A stretch of 64,000 bases of DNA from Seiridium cupressi (Eukaryota; Ascomycota; Sordariomycetes; Amphisphaeriales; Sporocadaceae). Below are positions 22,116-33,802 of this stretch, in pieces. Position 1 is the first letter of the stretch. Every line of letters starts with the position of its first letter. The notes beneath the pieces were generated by a model that searched no databases, was not told the DNA's origin, and saw nothing but the letters and a program-made list of their open reading frames with translations. The DNA lies in NCBI GenBank assembly GCA_036674765.1, contig JARVKI010000019.1, positions 186,001 through 250,000 on the forward strand. Direction: 5' to 3'. The position numbers and the translations under genes are program-made.

Positions 22116-23283
22116 TGTATCGGTGTTGGAGGTGTGGCGATGATTCGAGGACGTTAAGCGAACCGCTACGATCGAGGGAAGCTTGCAAGAGTCGGGCTGC
22201 TCCAATCCTATCTGTCGAATGTCCAAGTGAAACCGAGGTATGAAACTAGAAATATACTCGACAACTCAACCAGGGACCCGAGCACAGCCCAGGGGCGACT
22301 CTTTCGGTTCAAGTTCCTGACTTTTGCATTCGAAGACTCGCATTCGAGTGGATGCGTACTTGGTGCTAGGATATTCCAACAGCTGTGCCAACCAATTGAC
22401 GCGAGGTCTTCAATGATAGTGCAAAGAGTGGCTTGGCTCTGTTTACCACGTCAAACGAGTGTTGGGAGGATCGGAATACCAGTTGCAAGCCGTGATGTCA
22501 AAATGCGCATTACAGGGAAAGTGACGATGCCAGCAATGGGAAGCTGCAGCTATGGTGGGGTTCGAGCGAGACCCCGGGACGCGACATCTCAAGACGTGAA
22601 GCCGCCCGGTTCTAGGGGGTGCTCGGGAAGCTTGGACCCTTAGTGCCCCTGAAGATCTAGCGGCAATAATGTACATAAATACAATGTAGGATGATGGTAG
22701 GGGTCTTGCAACAATGTTCGGTTTTTGGTCATTGCATAACTCATAGTTCCAATAGCGGTGTACTAGCACGAACGAACAATACTATAAACATGTAGGACCT
22801 GTGCTGGAGATCAGAAGACCTTCAGCAGCATTTTCCAATATCCCGTCCTGAGCCTGGCATGAGTATAGAGCCTTCCATCGAGACATATTCATCCGTCAAC
22901 CATGTGGACCCTTGTTCTATGTTATATTCAACTTCGGCCTTCTGCCTCTTGTTTCCTCCTCTGACGAATCGATGTTTCCAATTGGAGTGTTACTTCTCGA
23001 GCCACGATGATAATATTGGGCAACGCTGACAAGTCTGCTTTCAAAGTATCGTGTGTGAGTTTGTGAAAAACATCTTCATGTGCTCCTTTCCTACAAGGCA
23101 AGGACAAGTCAGCTGGTGTTTTTAATGCGTTCGTGCATTATAAGAGTAATCACTGAGTGCCATACCTATCCATCGTACAACTGTACCAACTAGCCACACC
23201 GGTACAATCCTGTGTCGAAAGAATGACCAAGGCTAACCCAAAGGAACAACACTGTTTCTTAGCTTGCAGATCGCAGGGGAAGC
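22116..23283. other. Intergenic, no gene seen
   Basis: It holds the MED1 promoter and the 3' flank of the next minus-strand gene. A plus-strand frame at 22227-22643 opens with GTG and has random-looking composition. Nothing else recognised. Confidence 0.5.
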
Positions 23284-25587
23284 CTAAGCTTTTGCACCAT
23301 CTGAACCACCAGCCCTGATGATCTCCTCGGCGTTATCCTCCTGCTTAGAGCCGATCTCATCTGGCTTCTTGATTTCAATAGCAGCGCTCTTCTTCTCAGG
23401 GACCTTGTATTGACCCTGGAGGCTCTCACGCTTCTTGCGCTCGGCACGCCTGGCTTGGCGATCTCGACACTCCCTGTGGTATTCTGGATTGACCATTCTC
23501 TGGAATTCGAGATATTGTTCATATGCCTGTTGCTGCTGCGTCCAGGAAGGATCATGAGGCCGAGGAGGTCCCTTCGGCTTGGTTACAGGCTTCGGCCCAA
23601 TGATACCCGAAAGCACGGTGCCTATGTTACCACCGCGGGCGGCGTCTGCTGTGCTCACATTGAGGGGACTCACTCTTCGACTGGGATCAACTGATCCTTG
23701 TGCTGACGTATTTTCGGCAAGCGAGTTGAAGGGGATTGGAATGCTCGTGGCAGCTTGAGGCAGCACTGTGGTGGTGTGAGAGGTATGGCTCCCATAGGGA
23801 CCTGTATAGCCTTGGCCTATCAGATCCGAGTGGGGCATAATAGGTGCGGGTTCGGTAGTCAGACAGGTGGTCGTGGCGAAGAGAGACGAGGGCACACCAG
23901 GAAATGCACTGCAGCGAGCTCCATAGGAATCCGGAGCAATCATGGCTCTACGATTGTCATTGGCAACATAACCAAGTTGGCTGGCCTGATGAGCAGCTGA
24001 ACCATTGATGGAACCAAAAGGTGCTCTGTCAGCCATAGCCATACTGGGGGCCTCCTGGTGTTCAGAGCCTGTAAGCCCAGCCATTTCCATGATTGTTCGT
24101 GTTGTAACTTCATTTAGTGGAACCTCTGGATTACGTCGAAGGTACTCAATGTAGTGTAGTGCGAGTTCTAAGCGATCAGTTCTAGAGCCTCGACCCCGAT
24201 CATTATTGTTTATCTCAGGCTGATTTATCCAGTGCTGGCCTGTAGGCATTGACATGCTAGGCTGGCTCGCAGGGTTTGCTTGATCAAACAAGCCAGATAG
24301 GGGGGGCCGCGCGAACCTGGTGGGACTTCTCGGCCGGTTGGTAATCGCTCTTGGTTTGTGGTCCGTAATGCTGGAAAACTCAGGTGCTTTTGGATTGAAT
24401 GCATGGGATTTCTGGGAGATAGTGCTCTTGCCTGGAGAGATGTCATCCGGGATGAGCGCTGGCTGTTCCCGGCAATGTTTTTCGGACTTTGGATCGGCTA
24501 TCTTATCGCCCAGAGCAGCATGTGTTGAAGGAGGGGCGAAGGCAAAAGGATTCGCAGGCTTCTTGAGGAGTTTGGCGAGCATGTTCTGGTATCTGTCGTC
24601 CTCCTCTGGCCGATTCTGGAGCGACTCGCCACGAGTGCTATATGTGCCCCCCGTCCTGTCAATTTGATCTGTTCGACCTCGAACACTGGGTTCAAAATGA
24701 TGAGGTTCGGCAGCAGTTTGACCCTCGGAGGCCTCACCCTTTCGCTCCTGTAATTCGTGCTCCGTAGCAAGAGACATATGAGGTTGTTGGCGGTGTTCCT
24801 CCTCATTATTTTTGGCTTTCCCACGGACAGATATGAAGTCATTGAGACTGTTCCAAGACTTTGACCGCAGGCTGCGGGGGTTCATGACCTGCTGAACTTG
24901 AACTATGGGCTTCAAGCACGCATCTTGGGAAACTTCCGAGATTAACCGTGAAGAGTCCTCTGAGATCGTAGCAAGTCCGAAGTAGCAGTTATTACGCCCG
25001 GTGCGAGAGCTGCTAGTACTTGGTTGAGAAGCACCAGAATGGGTCGAATGGACATGAACGAGACCTTCGTCTAAAGCGGGACAGAGTAGATGATCCAGTG
25101 CGTAAAACCGTTTCATGCCAAGAGCCAAACTATCTGAGTGATATTTGCTGGAATGGCTTGACCCATCAGGAGCATCCTGGCCGTCGTCATCACTCTCACC
25201 CGCGAAGTCGAACTTGTCTATGATGACGGGCGGAGACAGACTACTGTTGGAATCAGGAGGATGGTTCTCTTGATCTCGAAAATGGTTGTACATGCTCGTA
25301 CTTCTCGTCCTAGCGGTATTATCGTGTGGCTGCTTCTGTGTATGCGAATGTCCTTGATTCGAGTCTGTCTTGGCTTTCACGTGGTTTATGACGTTGTGGA
25401 ATGGGGGGAAAGCTTCTACAGAGTCACCACGAGGCCTCTGCCGCCAATCGTTATTACTCAATGCTTTGCTGAGCTCTCGCTTGTGTGATCCATCATTATG
25501 ACCGGACTTGGTCTGTTCGGTGGAGGCTAAGTGGTCCATGTTGGTTGGTAGACTCGAACCTCGAGAACGAGATGAGCCATTCGACAT
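23284..25587 (-). CDS. Large disordered fungal protein, function unknown
   Basis: One long exon of about 767 aa from the ATG at 25587; the frame stays open another 30 codons upstream without an ATG, so a short 5' exon is possible (a TTTGTAG acceptor-like site lies there). The protein is Ser/Pro/Gln/His-rich throughout. Ordered-looking islands are DRLELALHYIEYLRRNPEVP (a helical segment followed by LNEVTTRTIMEMAGL) and a C-terminal helix, WTQQQQAYEQYLEFQRMVNP, followed by a basic coiled stretch with ERKKRES. The N-terminal half has short segments such as GMKRFYALDHLLCPALDEGL. No catalytic motif was found. It may be a nuclear or signalling scaffold; that is a guess from composition only. Confidence 0.68.
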   Translation of the reverse strand: MSNGSSRSRGSSLPTNMDHLASTEQTKSGHNDGSHKRELSKALSNNDWRQRPRGDSVEAFPPFHNVINHVKAKTDSNQGHSHTQKQPHDNTARTRSTSMYNHFRDQENHPPDSNSSLSPPVIIDKFDFAGESDDDGQDAPDGSSHSSKYHSDSLALGMKRFYALDHLLCPALDEGLVHVHSTHSGASQPSTSSSRTGRNNCYFGLATISEDSSRLISEVSQDACLKPIVQVQQVMNPRSLRSKSWNSLNDFISVRGKAKNNEEEHRQQPHMSLATEHELQERKGEASEGQTAAEPHHFEPSVRGRTDQIDRTGGTYSTRGESLQNRPEEDDRYQNMLAKLLKKPANPFAFAPPSTHAALGDKIADPKSEKHCREQPALIPDDISPGKSTISQKSHAFNPKAPEFSSITDHKPRAITNRPRSPTRFARPPLSGLFDQANPASQPSMSMPTGQHWINQPEINNNDRGRGSRTDRLELALHYIEYLRRNPEVPLNEVTTRTIMEMAGLTGSEHQEAPSMAMADRAPFGSINGSAAHQASQLGYVANDNRRAMIAPDSYGARCSAFPGVPSSLFATTTCLTTEPAPIMPHSDLIGQGYTGPYGSHTSHTTTVLPQAATSIPIPFNSLAENTSAQGSVDPSRRVSPLNVSTADAARGGNIGTVLSGIIGPKPVTKPKGPPRPHDPSWTQQQQAYEQYLEFQRMVNPEYHRECRDRQARRAERKKRESLQGQYKVPEKKSAAIEIKKPDEIGSKQEDNAEEIIRAGGSDGAKA

Positions 25588-26709
25588 TTTGGTCAATGGA
25601 CCCAACCCGGTGCCACGTATCGATTCGGCGTGCTTGTAGCTGGTGCTGGGGGGCACCTTGATGGTGTAAGCCTTTTTCGAAAACTACAAAGTAGTTTGTG
25701 TTTCCAGGAATGTCCCGAGTGATAGTTTCACTCGGGCCTGGCCACAATCGAGTCAGCGATGGCGACGGGTATCGTTCCTCTCCAGCGTATTGACAGCATG
25801 AGAGATACCCGATGGGGCCTCGAGTTGCACAATTACCCTGATGTAGAACTGGTCCTGGGTGGATTCACTCACGCCGGTGGAATACTTGATGTTTGTGAGG
25901 GCTCGAGCAGTGCCAAGACTCTGTATGTCTGCAATTACAAGGTCATCCTCGATCCAAAAAAGAAAAGAAAAGGCAACAATCCAAAAATTGGATATGGCTG
26001 ATGCAATTCGCTGTCGAGGGAACTTGTATGTGGGACCAAATGTGAAAGACTGGGTGACTTGCCCCGGGCAACGATGTGGTCTCTGCATCTCGGGCTGCGT
26101 AGTACCGTCGTGCTTAAGGGAAGGGACTACTATGTGGTGACTTCATTCGAACCGTCCAAATCTGTGAAGAAGAGTGTGCCTTCCTTTATAGCTATGGCAA
26201 CTTCTTTGTATACATGTACTCAGACTGGCTAGCAGAGTACCTACTTCCCTGCAAGAGCCCTCAAATGAGGTGAAGATATATGCCCCTGCTGACACTTATT
26301 TTTGGAGTAGAACTGAGCTAGTACAATAATAGGAAATATTTTTGCAAGTCGAAACGAAAGAACCAATTTCAAAGTATTGCCACCAACTGACAACTTGTAC
26401 TTGTGGTTGTGACCAAATAGGGAAAGCAGTCATTGGTCTAGAAAATGAGCATTCTGGTAGCGCTACTCTCTGATACCATATCCCGACTCATACCTAGGTA
26501 CGTTGGATATCAACTGGCGTTGATTCCCACTCAGGACACAATCTTGGACAGCTAGCTTAGGTGACATTTTGCCGCCAACGGCTAGCAGCCGTTGAATGAA
26601 AGTTTCAAGTTTAAATGGCTTGAATATTTACGTTTCCATCTTTACACCTTAACATCGCTTGCTTAAATGACACGCTTGACTCATATATTTCCTCGTTTCA
26701 ACATTTCGA
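25588..26709. other. Intergenic, possible 5' exon of upstream gene
   Basis: Minus-strand frames at 25753-26088 and 25496-25747 do not assemble into a clear gene. A small 5' exon of the disordered-protein gene may lie here. The rest, from about 26.1 kb, is AT-rich and empty by eye. Confidence 0.4.
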
Positions 26710-27840
26710 TCAGGAGGCTGAAGGAACACAAGCCAACACTTTGAACTTGCACTCTTGGTTCTGATCCAGACCCCACCTATCTGCCCAATCCTCGATCAGC
26801 CTCTGCGTTTTCGTCCCCTGTGGACTCTGACCTTCAGCTTCACCATCCTCGTTGGACCAAGCACGGCTCAACGAGCGTGATTCTGCCAATTCCTCAGCGA
26901 GCATGAAAGGCCTGTCGTCGTCCAGAGTCCATCTGTCATCGTCTCGTGTAACTTCGTAAAAGGACTTCCCTCGCCCTCGAAACACAGCATTGCCGGAGTG
27001 ACCCGCGCGCGTTTCCCAGTCGTCCTTTGGCACAATCCGGTAGTCGATGAAATACACACACTCCAATAGCGGGAGGTGCGAGTAGGTTCCAAACATGTCC
27101 AGTACGTCCCGGAGCGCATCCTCCTGGTCCGGTCCAATGCCCTCAAGGCCCCCGATCCACTCGGGATGGTACTGAAGCGCCAGCTTTCGAACGGGGAAGT
27201 CGTCCTTGAAAGCACGCAGCTCCGGGATATCCAGTAACTCATTTCCATCCCTCGGAAACCTCAAATTGTGCAGATCCATGGTTAAGCATATGATATCTTG
27301 TTCGAGGTTTACAAGTAGATCGCGGCGTCTGCCCAACGAAGATTCCAATGGGTGAGAACTGTACGAACAGAGACACTGTTCGTCAGAAGCCCCACTCCAG
27401 CCATCCAAAGCCGCGAAAGGCATGTTTTCCTCTGTGATCAGGTTCCGGAACGCCAGGACGTGTCCATCTCCCTTGGCAATCAGCCTCCGGGAGCGTGAAG
27501 CCTCTAAGAATTGGCGCGATTCACAACAGGCGTCCCAGGCCCCGAGCTCGTTGAAGTAGGACGAGGCGTTTGAACTGAAGCCGAGCCCATCTCTGAAGCC
27601 CGAGTGCACGGGCACACTTAGCACACACTTAGACCCCGTCCTGTCGTTACCATCGTCGGCCACATCGAGTATCGTCTGCAGTTTGAAGAAGTGAATCCCC
27701 GGCACAAAGGGCAACGCGGCATATTCCCAGATAATATCGCGCAGTTCCTTCGGGAGGAGAGGGAAGTAATGGAATTCGCGCGCAGGCGACGGAGCGGAAG
27801 TTATCTCACACATCTTGATACAAAGAGACTCTCTTGGCAT
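26710..27840 (-). CDS. 2EXR domain-containing protein
   Basis: Single exon of 376 aa with the ATG at 27840. Residues about 24-45 form the 2EXR/F-box-like signature FHYFPLLPKELRDIIWEYAA, followed by the usual PGIHFFKL strand and, further on, the CCESRQFLEAS segment that marks this fungal family. The middle has LVNLEQDIICLTMDLHNLRF and RKLALQYHPEW, and the rest is charged. 2EXR proteins are expanded in Pezizomycotina; their role is largely unknown. The N-terminal LPxELRDxIW motif resembles an F-box, and adaptor function in ubiquitin ligation has been suggested only by analogy. Complete, with no sign of decay. Confidence 0.8.
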   Translation of the reverse strand: MPRESLCIKMCEITSAPSPAREFHYFPLLPKELRDIIWEYAALPFVPGIHFFKLQTILDVADDGNDRTGSKCVLSVPVHSGFRDGLGFSSNASSYFNELGAWDACCESRQFLEASRSRRLIAKGDGHVLAFRNLITEENMPFAALDGWSGASDEQCLCSYSSHPLESSLGRRRDLLVNLEQDIICLTMDLHNLRFPRDGNELLDIPELRAFKDDFPVRKLALQYHPEWIGGLEGIGPDQEDALRDVLDMFGTYSHLPLLECVYFIDYRIVPKDDWETRAGHSGNAVFRGRGKSFYEVTRDDDRWTLDDDRPFMLAEELAESRSLSRAWSNEDGEAEGQSPQGTKTQRLIEDWADRWGLDQNQECKFKVLACVPSAS

Positions 27841-28838
27841 TGATACCAGATCAAGCCATCACGGACGGGGAGCGAAGGGCCAGCACAGCACCGCGTCTTT
27901 ATGTTTCCGGGAACTGTTTACATAGCCGTGACGTCAAAGAAGAGGTTCAGGTTTCGCAGAGAGTCTAAGAAAGAGTCTAGGAGAGACGCCAGACGGGACC
28001 ACATTGCGACGACTATGCGCGGTTTGGCCGGATGTCCCGCAGCCCGTTCCTTCGTGGCGCCTGCACTAAATCCTTAGAGCTACATGTAGTAGGCATGGTT
28101 GACATGCTCAGCTTACGGGGGGCCCTCTCACTGTCGTGTTCCTGAGGTAGTGTGAGGCCTTGAGACGGCTATCTCCCGATCGTCCAACGAAAGAATATCC
28201 CTCCCTAAGACACCGTGGCACGGGAGAAGATGCCCAGGGTGTTTATTTCTCTCAAGCACATGTGCGATTGAGTTGTCAACTCGTCATTGCTCTCTACAGC
28301 CTGTTTCTCAGCAGGCCGGCCCAACCCCTCAGCCACTAACTAGAGCACGCTATGGCGGGCTGTACCTCTGTGGGGTAGCGTGGGTTTTACTTGCGTCACG
28401 GTCTTACAGTACATCCAACATTAGAATCGCAGCATGCATCATGCCCGAAGAGACCGAATGTACGACGGGAGCATCTGTACGGCTTCACGAGCAATTTTCG
28501 ATCAATTGGATTCACTTCAGACACAAAATAACATATGCTAGGTCGAATTGGCGTGACGACATTGGCATATAGCTGCGGCCGTTACCCTGATACCTCTGAT
28601 GGCAACCGTTTCGTCTGAATCATTAGGGTCTCTCGGCGAACCAACTATTCCCTCACGATATAATTCCTAGCGCCATTTCTTCATAGTATTATTCCTCCGC
28701 CATACTCTTCTTCATGAGGCTGTTCTTCTATTGAGCCGTTCTTTTAGAATAAGCCCCGACATTTATCTCAGCCCCCAACGCTGACCGGAGCGCATCAGGG
28801 CGTATGTCCCCGATTGCTACAACGCAGCGGCTTTGGAT
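27841..28838. other. Intergenic, no gene seen
   Basis: Upstream region of the 2EXR gene on the minus strand; only short random frames occur. Confidence 0.5.
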
Positions 28839-29270
28839 ATGTGCCCGAACTCAGTACATCGCCCCCAACGACGAGGCTCCCTAGTTCCCAGGTTTGGATC
28901 TGTTGCTTATATCCCGATTGCGAAGTGGGACCGCTTCTCCCCCGGTTTACCGACTCGTCCGAAGATCAAGGGCATCCCTTACATGCAAGTGGAGGTGTAC
29001 CAAGGTCCCTGGATCCGTCCCATCCCGGCTTACCAACTCAAGATAGTGAGAACACGGTTCGTCGGAGACTATATGCCAGCCCCAAAAGGCCCGGAACAAC
29101 GAATCAACCCGTCTCGTCCCCCTCGCCGGGGTCAGCGACTCAACACTACATTCTTCGTCGTGACAGCATTGTACCCAATAAACCGTGAGCTGCTTTGTCA
29201 TCCTGCTTTGCACGACTTATACTTCGCCTACAGCTCTTTCTCCTGTAAATTTTCGATTCTGCAAGATTGA
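28839..29270 (+). CDS. Doubtful short ORF or exon
   Basis: A frame of 143 codons from the ATG at 28839. Its central part has coding-like third-position use and a strand-rich, Pro/Tyr-rich product (KIKGIPYMQVEVYQGPWIRP). A donor-like C|GTGAGC at about 29185 suggests the frame may end in an intron. No family is recognised and no second exon was found. It could be a relic. Confidence 0.22.
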   Translation: MCPNSVHRPQRRGSLVPRFGSVAYIPIAKWDRFSPGLPTRPKIKGIPYMQVEVYQGPWIRPIPAYQLKIVRTRFVGDYMPAPKGPEQRINPSRPPRRGQRLNTTFFVVTALYPINRELLCHPALHDLYFAYSSFSCKFSILQD

Positions 29271-29478
29271 TCATCGAACCCCCCCACCTGTAAGATGTGC
29301 GCAATTTTTAAACTCGTAATGAATAAATTCCCAAGTTCAATCTCATGCTTGTTCCATTTCTGTGCTATAAACTGCCTTTACCATGGCCTCTAGACGCCAT
29401 TCCCATCCTTTCCGAACTCCGTGCCAAAATGACCTTGCTGCAAAAACCTTGTGACATGAAAGCAAGCCAAAACATAGA

Positions 29479-32400
29479 TTACTCAAACCGTCCACCGCCA
29501 AACAGACCACCCACGGCCTTGGATCGTCCCTCGACACCCTTCCACTTCTTCTCCTCGCGCCGCTGCTCACTCAGCTTCAGCTTCTCCCTCCTCTCATTCT
29601 CTCTTGCGAAAAAGTTGATACCACTCTTCTTGCCTGCATTCTTCTTCAACTTGCCCTCCTCTCCAAACCCACTGCCGGCCTTCGCTGCCGCCCCACCACT
29701 AGAGCCTACCGTGACGCCGGTAGATGAAGCAGCAGAGACATTTGAGCCCTGGGACATCAGGCTGTTCGTGGTAGCCCGGCGTAGAAGCGCGGGGACCTTG
29801 AACGTACCACCAGCGGTAGAGGCAGGTGCCGCAAAGGCAAGCTTGGAACTGGTGCTCAGATTGGAGGATCCGGAGCGCTTAAGAGAGATGCGGTCCACGA
29901 CCGACACGTAGCCAGGCCGGCGGTTCTCTTTATTATTCGAGCCAGAGCCTGAGGGAGCTAGCTCATGCTCACCTTCGCTGTCAGACCCGTTGGGATTCGT
30001 GGCGGGTATGATAGCGTCGGAGGGCATGTTGGGCTCACCAAGCAGGCTGGAGAGGGATCGTCTCACCTCTGCTAGGCTAGCAGGTTTGACGCCGTCTCGA
30101 ACCCTTCTTAGATTCGGAGGTGGACGAGCTGCGGATTCCGACGGCTCGATCCGAGTTCGCTTCCTTCCCATGTTTAGACTTGATGCTTCTGTGACGGTGG
30201 GCTGAGAATCCGGGATTCTGTCATCACCACCTTGTTCACCTTCACTCTGCATTGGTTGGGCTTCGGTCTGACTCTGGCTCTCCTCTTCGGCAGGAAAGTA
30301 GGGTTCATCCAAGTTCATTTCGTCATCGCTGCCCCAGTCTTCGATGCTCTTCATGAACGCCGCATTACGTGGGTTTTCGGCAATCTTGCCGATGCGCTCA
30401 TCTGCAAACAAAGCTTTCTGCATCTTGGCGAATTGCTTGCGCTTCATACGGCGACGAGCCTCGCCTCCATCGTCAGAATCCGAGAGGTCAAAGTCATTGT
30501 TGCCCGCACCACCGCCTCGTCGACGCTTCCGGAGCATACCCGTAGTGATGTCTCGGAAGAGCTTGTCCACTTGTGCGCTGTCTGCAGCACGCTCGCGATC
30601 ACTGTATTCACCGCAATGTTAGCACAACTAAGTTCGTCTCTGGCAATTCCCATTTGTAAGGAGCGGAGATGAACACTTACGCAAAGAAAGCAGCCAGTTT
30701 CCCCTCTTCCTCCTCCGTCAACCCCTTGGTCTCATCGTCGATCATCTGTTTTCGCAACTCCGAAAGTTCATCCTCATCTACTTCAGACGAATCTTCGCCA
30801 TCGGCACCGCCGAGACCGGCATACTCATCCTCGGACTCCTCGGCCTCGCCATGAACCATTTCCTTGGCTTTGCTCTTCTTCTTGTTGAACTTCTCCAGGG
30901 CACGCTTCTTCTTCCGCGCAGCCGTAGCCATGAGCTTAAAGGCCGAAGCCTTCTCGGCTTCGTTGGAATTCGATGCTTCAGTTGTCAGGGCTGGGCCAGC
31001 CATGCTCACGGTAGGAGAGCCAGGGACTTCGGTAGGGGGGAGTTGAGAGTCAGCAAAAGACACCTCGGCTCTTCGTCTGAGCTTGCCACGCTTATGGACA
31101 AGAGGCGAATCCATTACTCCGGAATCGATATCCGCATTGACTACAGGAGTGCCATTCAGGAGCACCGTGTCGACGGTACTTTGCGGCGGGTCAATGAAAC
31201 GCTGTTTCAGGGGTGTAAACTCTCCAAAACCAGCATCTTGTGTGGGTTGAAGCATGTCAGAGGCTTGCGTGCCGTCCATTTGCATCAGGGAATCAAAGCC
31301 GTGCATTTGGCTTTGCTCAAAGTGAAGCTGCACACCTTGGGTTTGTGTCTCCTGCTTCTGGGTTTCGCTCTGGCTGTCCAAGATCATGTTCATTTCGGGC
31401 TGCGATTCACCCGCAGTGGCAGAGAACTGAGAGTCGGGGAAGTTGTTGAAGCTAGGCATGAATTGCATCGGTGAACCAGTAGCAGGCGGTGCTGAGCCAG
31501 CTTGGCTGTCATCCATTGTTCCGGCGAAGATTTGAGTAAGTCCGAGGCCGGCGGGACCGGCAGCAGGCACCGGCAGTCCTGGTATGAAGGTCTTGGTAGC
31601 CGAGCGCAGAACCGACGTGGGGACCTTGGGAGAGGCAGAGTTCGGGCTGGAAGGCGACTTGAAGAGGACTCTCTTTGGCTTGGGCGTTGCTTCAATGGCA
31701 ACATCGTCCTCGTCATCGGAAAGGACTTGCATGTGCTTCTTGCTGCGACGAGATTTAGAGGCAGTAGGTCGGACATCGTCCATGTCCTCCTCGTCTTGGG
31801 CATCGTCGGCCGACTTCTGCTCCGTGGATTGAATGCCGTCCTCCTCCGCCTCCTCCTCAGACACGTCGGCCTCATCAGCATCCTCGTCGAACATGGGATT
31901 CACGACAGCTGCCGACTCGTCGTCTTCGTCTTCGGCGTCCAGGTCTACTTCCTCGTCGGAGCCAGAGAACTCAATCTCACCCTCTTCAATGGGCTTCAAC
32001 ACTTCATCCTCACTTCCGGCAAAATCGTCATCGTCACTGTCATCCCAATCGAGATGATCCTCTTCTCCGTTCGCTTTCCTAGCCTCTTTAGCCTTTTTAG
32101 CGTCCTCCCGCTCTCGTGCCATGATCTCTTCAGCCTCCTGGCGAGCGCGAGCGACGATGTCCTCGACTTGCTCTCTCTCCTTCTCGCGCTCCTCCTCGGT
32201 TTGGACATGGATGCCCTTCGCTTTGAGCGTCTCCATCCGACGATCGCGCTCTAGCTTGGCTTGCGCACGAGCACGTTGCTGAAGGTTGAGCTGCAGCTCG
32301 CCGACGGTCATGGATAGCTTTTGTTTCCTCTTGCGGGCGTCCTGAGGAGGGGAAGAAAGGTGGGCTAGTTGGCGGAGAACATGAACAGAGCGCGCTTCCT

Positions 32401-33802
32401 TGCTCTGCTGTGCTGGAACGCGGTTGAAAATGGTGTCGATTTTGCTCTGCTTCTTAGGCTTGGCGACTTGAAGCTCATCGTCCAAGTCGATGGTCGTCAA
32501 GTTGGCCTGAATAGGCGGGAATTTGATCCGGACCTGTCGCTTGGGCTTTGACGGCACATTCTTTTTGGGCGATCCTACGTCTTCGATAGCGGCGATCCCT
32601 TTGCCCTTGTCCAGCTTCGTGGATTGGGGCAGGGCATTGAGACTCGGGAGTTCCACGAGCTCATCTTCCTCCGGCATGCCAGCTTGCTGCTCCTGAGCCT
32701 CAGCTGGGGCCAAGACGAGTTTCTCTGCCATCTTCCTTAATGCACTAGGTGGGGAACTTGGTGGCGTGTCCTTCTCGGCCATCTCGACGTCTGTGTGCTT
32801 GACAGAATCGGGCGTAGCTGGTCTACTGGAACTGGTAGCCGGGAGTACCTCTGCTGGTTTCTCCGCACCTGGAAGCTTGAAGTTGAACCGCTCGAACAGC
32901 GCCGACTTGCTGATCTTCTTCTTGGTCTTGGCCTCATGAGCCAGCTGCATGCTGCGACTTAGCCTCTGCGTTTCCCTGTTCATCTCCTCCAATGCCTTCT
33001 TGCTGGCTTTTCTGACAGCGGGCCGCGAAGAGACCTCTTGTGTGAGCTTGCGACCGCCGTCATCGTCGCTGATATCCGACACGTCGTCGTCCTCATCCTC
33101 GTCTGATACCCCAACGCGTTGAGCGTGTTTCTCATCGCGTATCCGCTTCTCCTCTGCCTCCCGAACGAGTCGTTCCTCGCGTTTGCGGGCCACGAGAGCT
33201 TTGAACCGTCCATTTTGGTTAAGAGTAGCAGGAAGCTCGTTGTCGCTATCCGAGCCTACGCTTGAATGTTGTGATTTACTGGGCGAGACGAAAAGACCAG
33301 GTGATGCTGGGCTGGCTTCTCTAACTGAATCGACTTCTGGTGTCGCTTCGCGGGCAGGACGTATCCTTCGTCGGCGGGTTACGGCGGTGACCACTTCGTC
33401 TTCATTGGGGTCCACATCCGCGTTGCTGTCTTGGGGTAATTGTGTAGTCTTTTTCACGGTTTCCGAGACGATTCGTGGCGATTTTGAGCTTCTATGAGGC
33501 TCCTGTGTGTCTCTTGCCTGCATGCGCGCAGCAAGACGCCCTCGTGGTCGAATGACACCCTCGTCTTCATCGTTCTTTTCCACGATGTCGCGACTGCTGG
33601 CTTCCGGAGGCTCGCTGCTTCTGTGATTTAATTTCTCGGTTGGTTTGAAGAGAATCTTCCTGTCGATTGGTCCCGTGTCCTCGTCAGAGCTGTCATCTAG
33701 AGCTGCCAGCTCTGCCTTGAGCTTTGATCTAGGAGTTAATTGTGGCGAGCCCGGCGGGGACGCGTCGCTTGCAGGTGAGGGAGAGCGTGTGGTAGAGGCC
33801 AT
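29479..33802 (-). CDS. MRC1: DNA replication checkpoint mediator Mrc1 (claspin homologue)
   Basis: Two exons: 30681-33802 (ATG at 33802) and 29479-30601, joined across a 79-base intron with donor GTAAGT, giving 1,414 aa. The MRC1-like domain spans the splice, near residues 985-1075: ESEDEYAGLGGADGEDS, then ELRKQMIDDETKGLTEEEEG and, after the junction, DRERAADSAQVDKLFRDITT. The rest is highly charged and disordered. A cluster of SQ/TQ sites lies upstream of the domain, around FPDSQ, GESQPEM, DSQSETQKQETQTQG, EQSQ and QPTQ, as expected of a Mec1/ATR target. Mrc1 travels with the fork, couples Cdc45-MCM to polymerase epsilon, and carries the replication-stress signal to the effector kinase Rad53/Cds1. 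Length agrees with fungal Mrc1. Confidence 0.93.

Noticed and set aside
29990..32254. Long plus-strand frames opposite MRC1
   Set aside because: They mirror the repetitive acidic codons of MRC1 (Ser and Leu-rich reverse readings) and are shadows.
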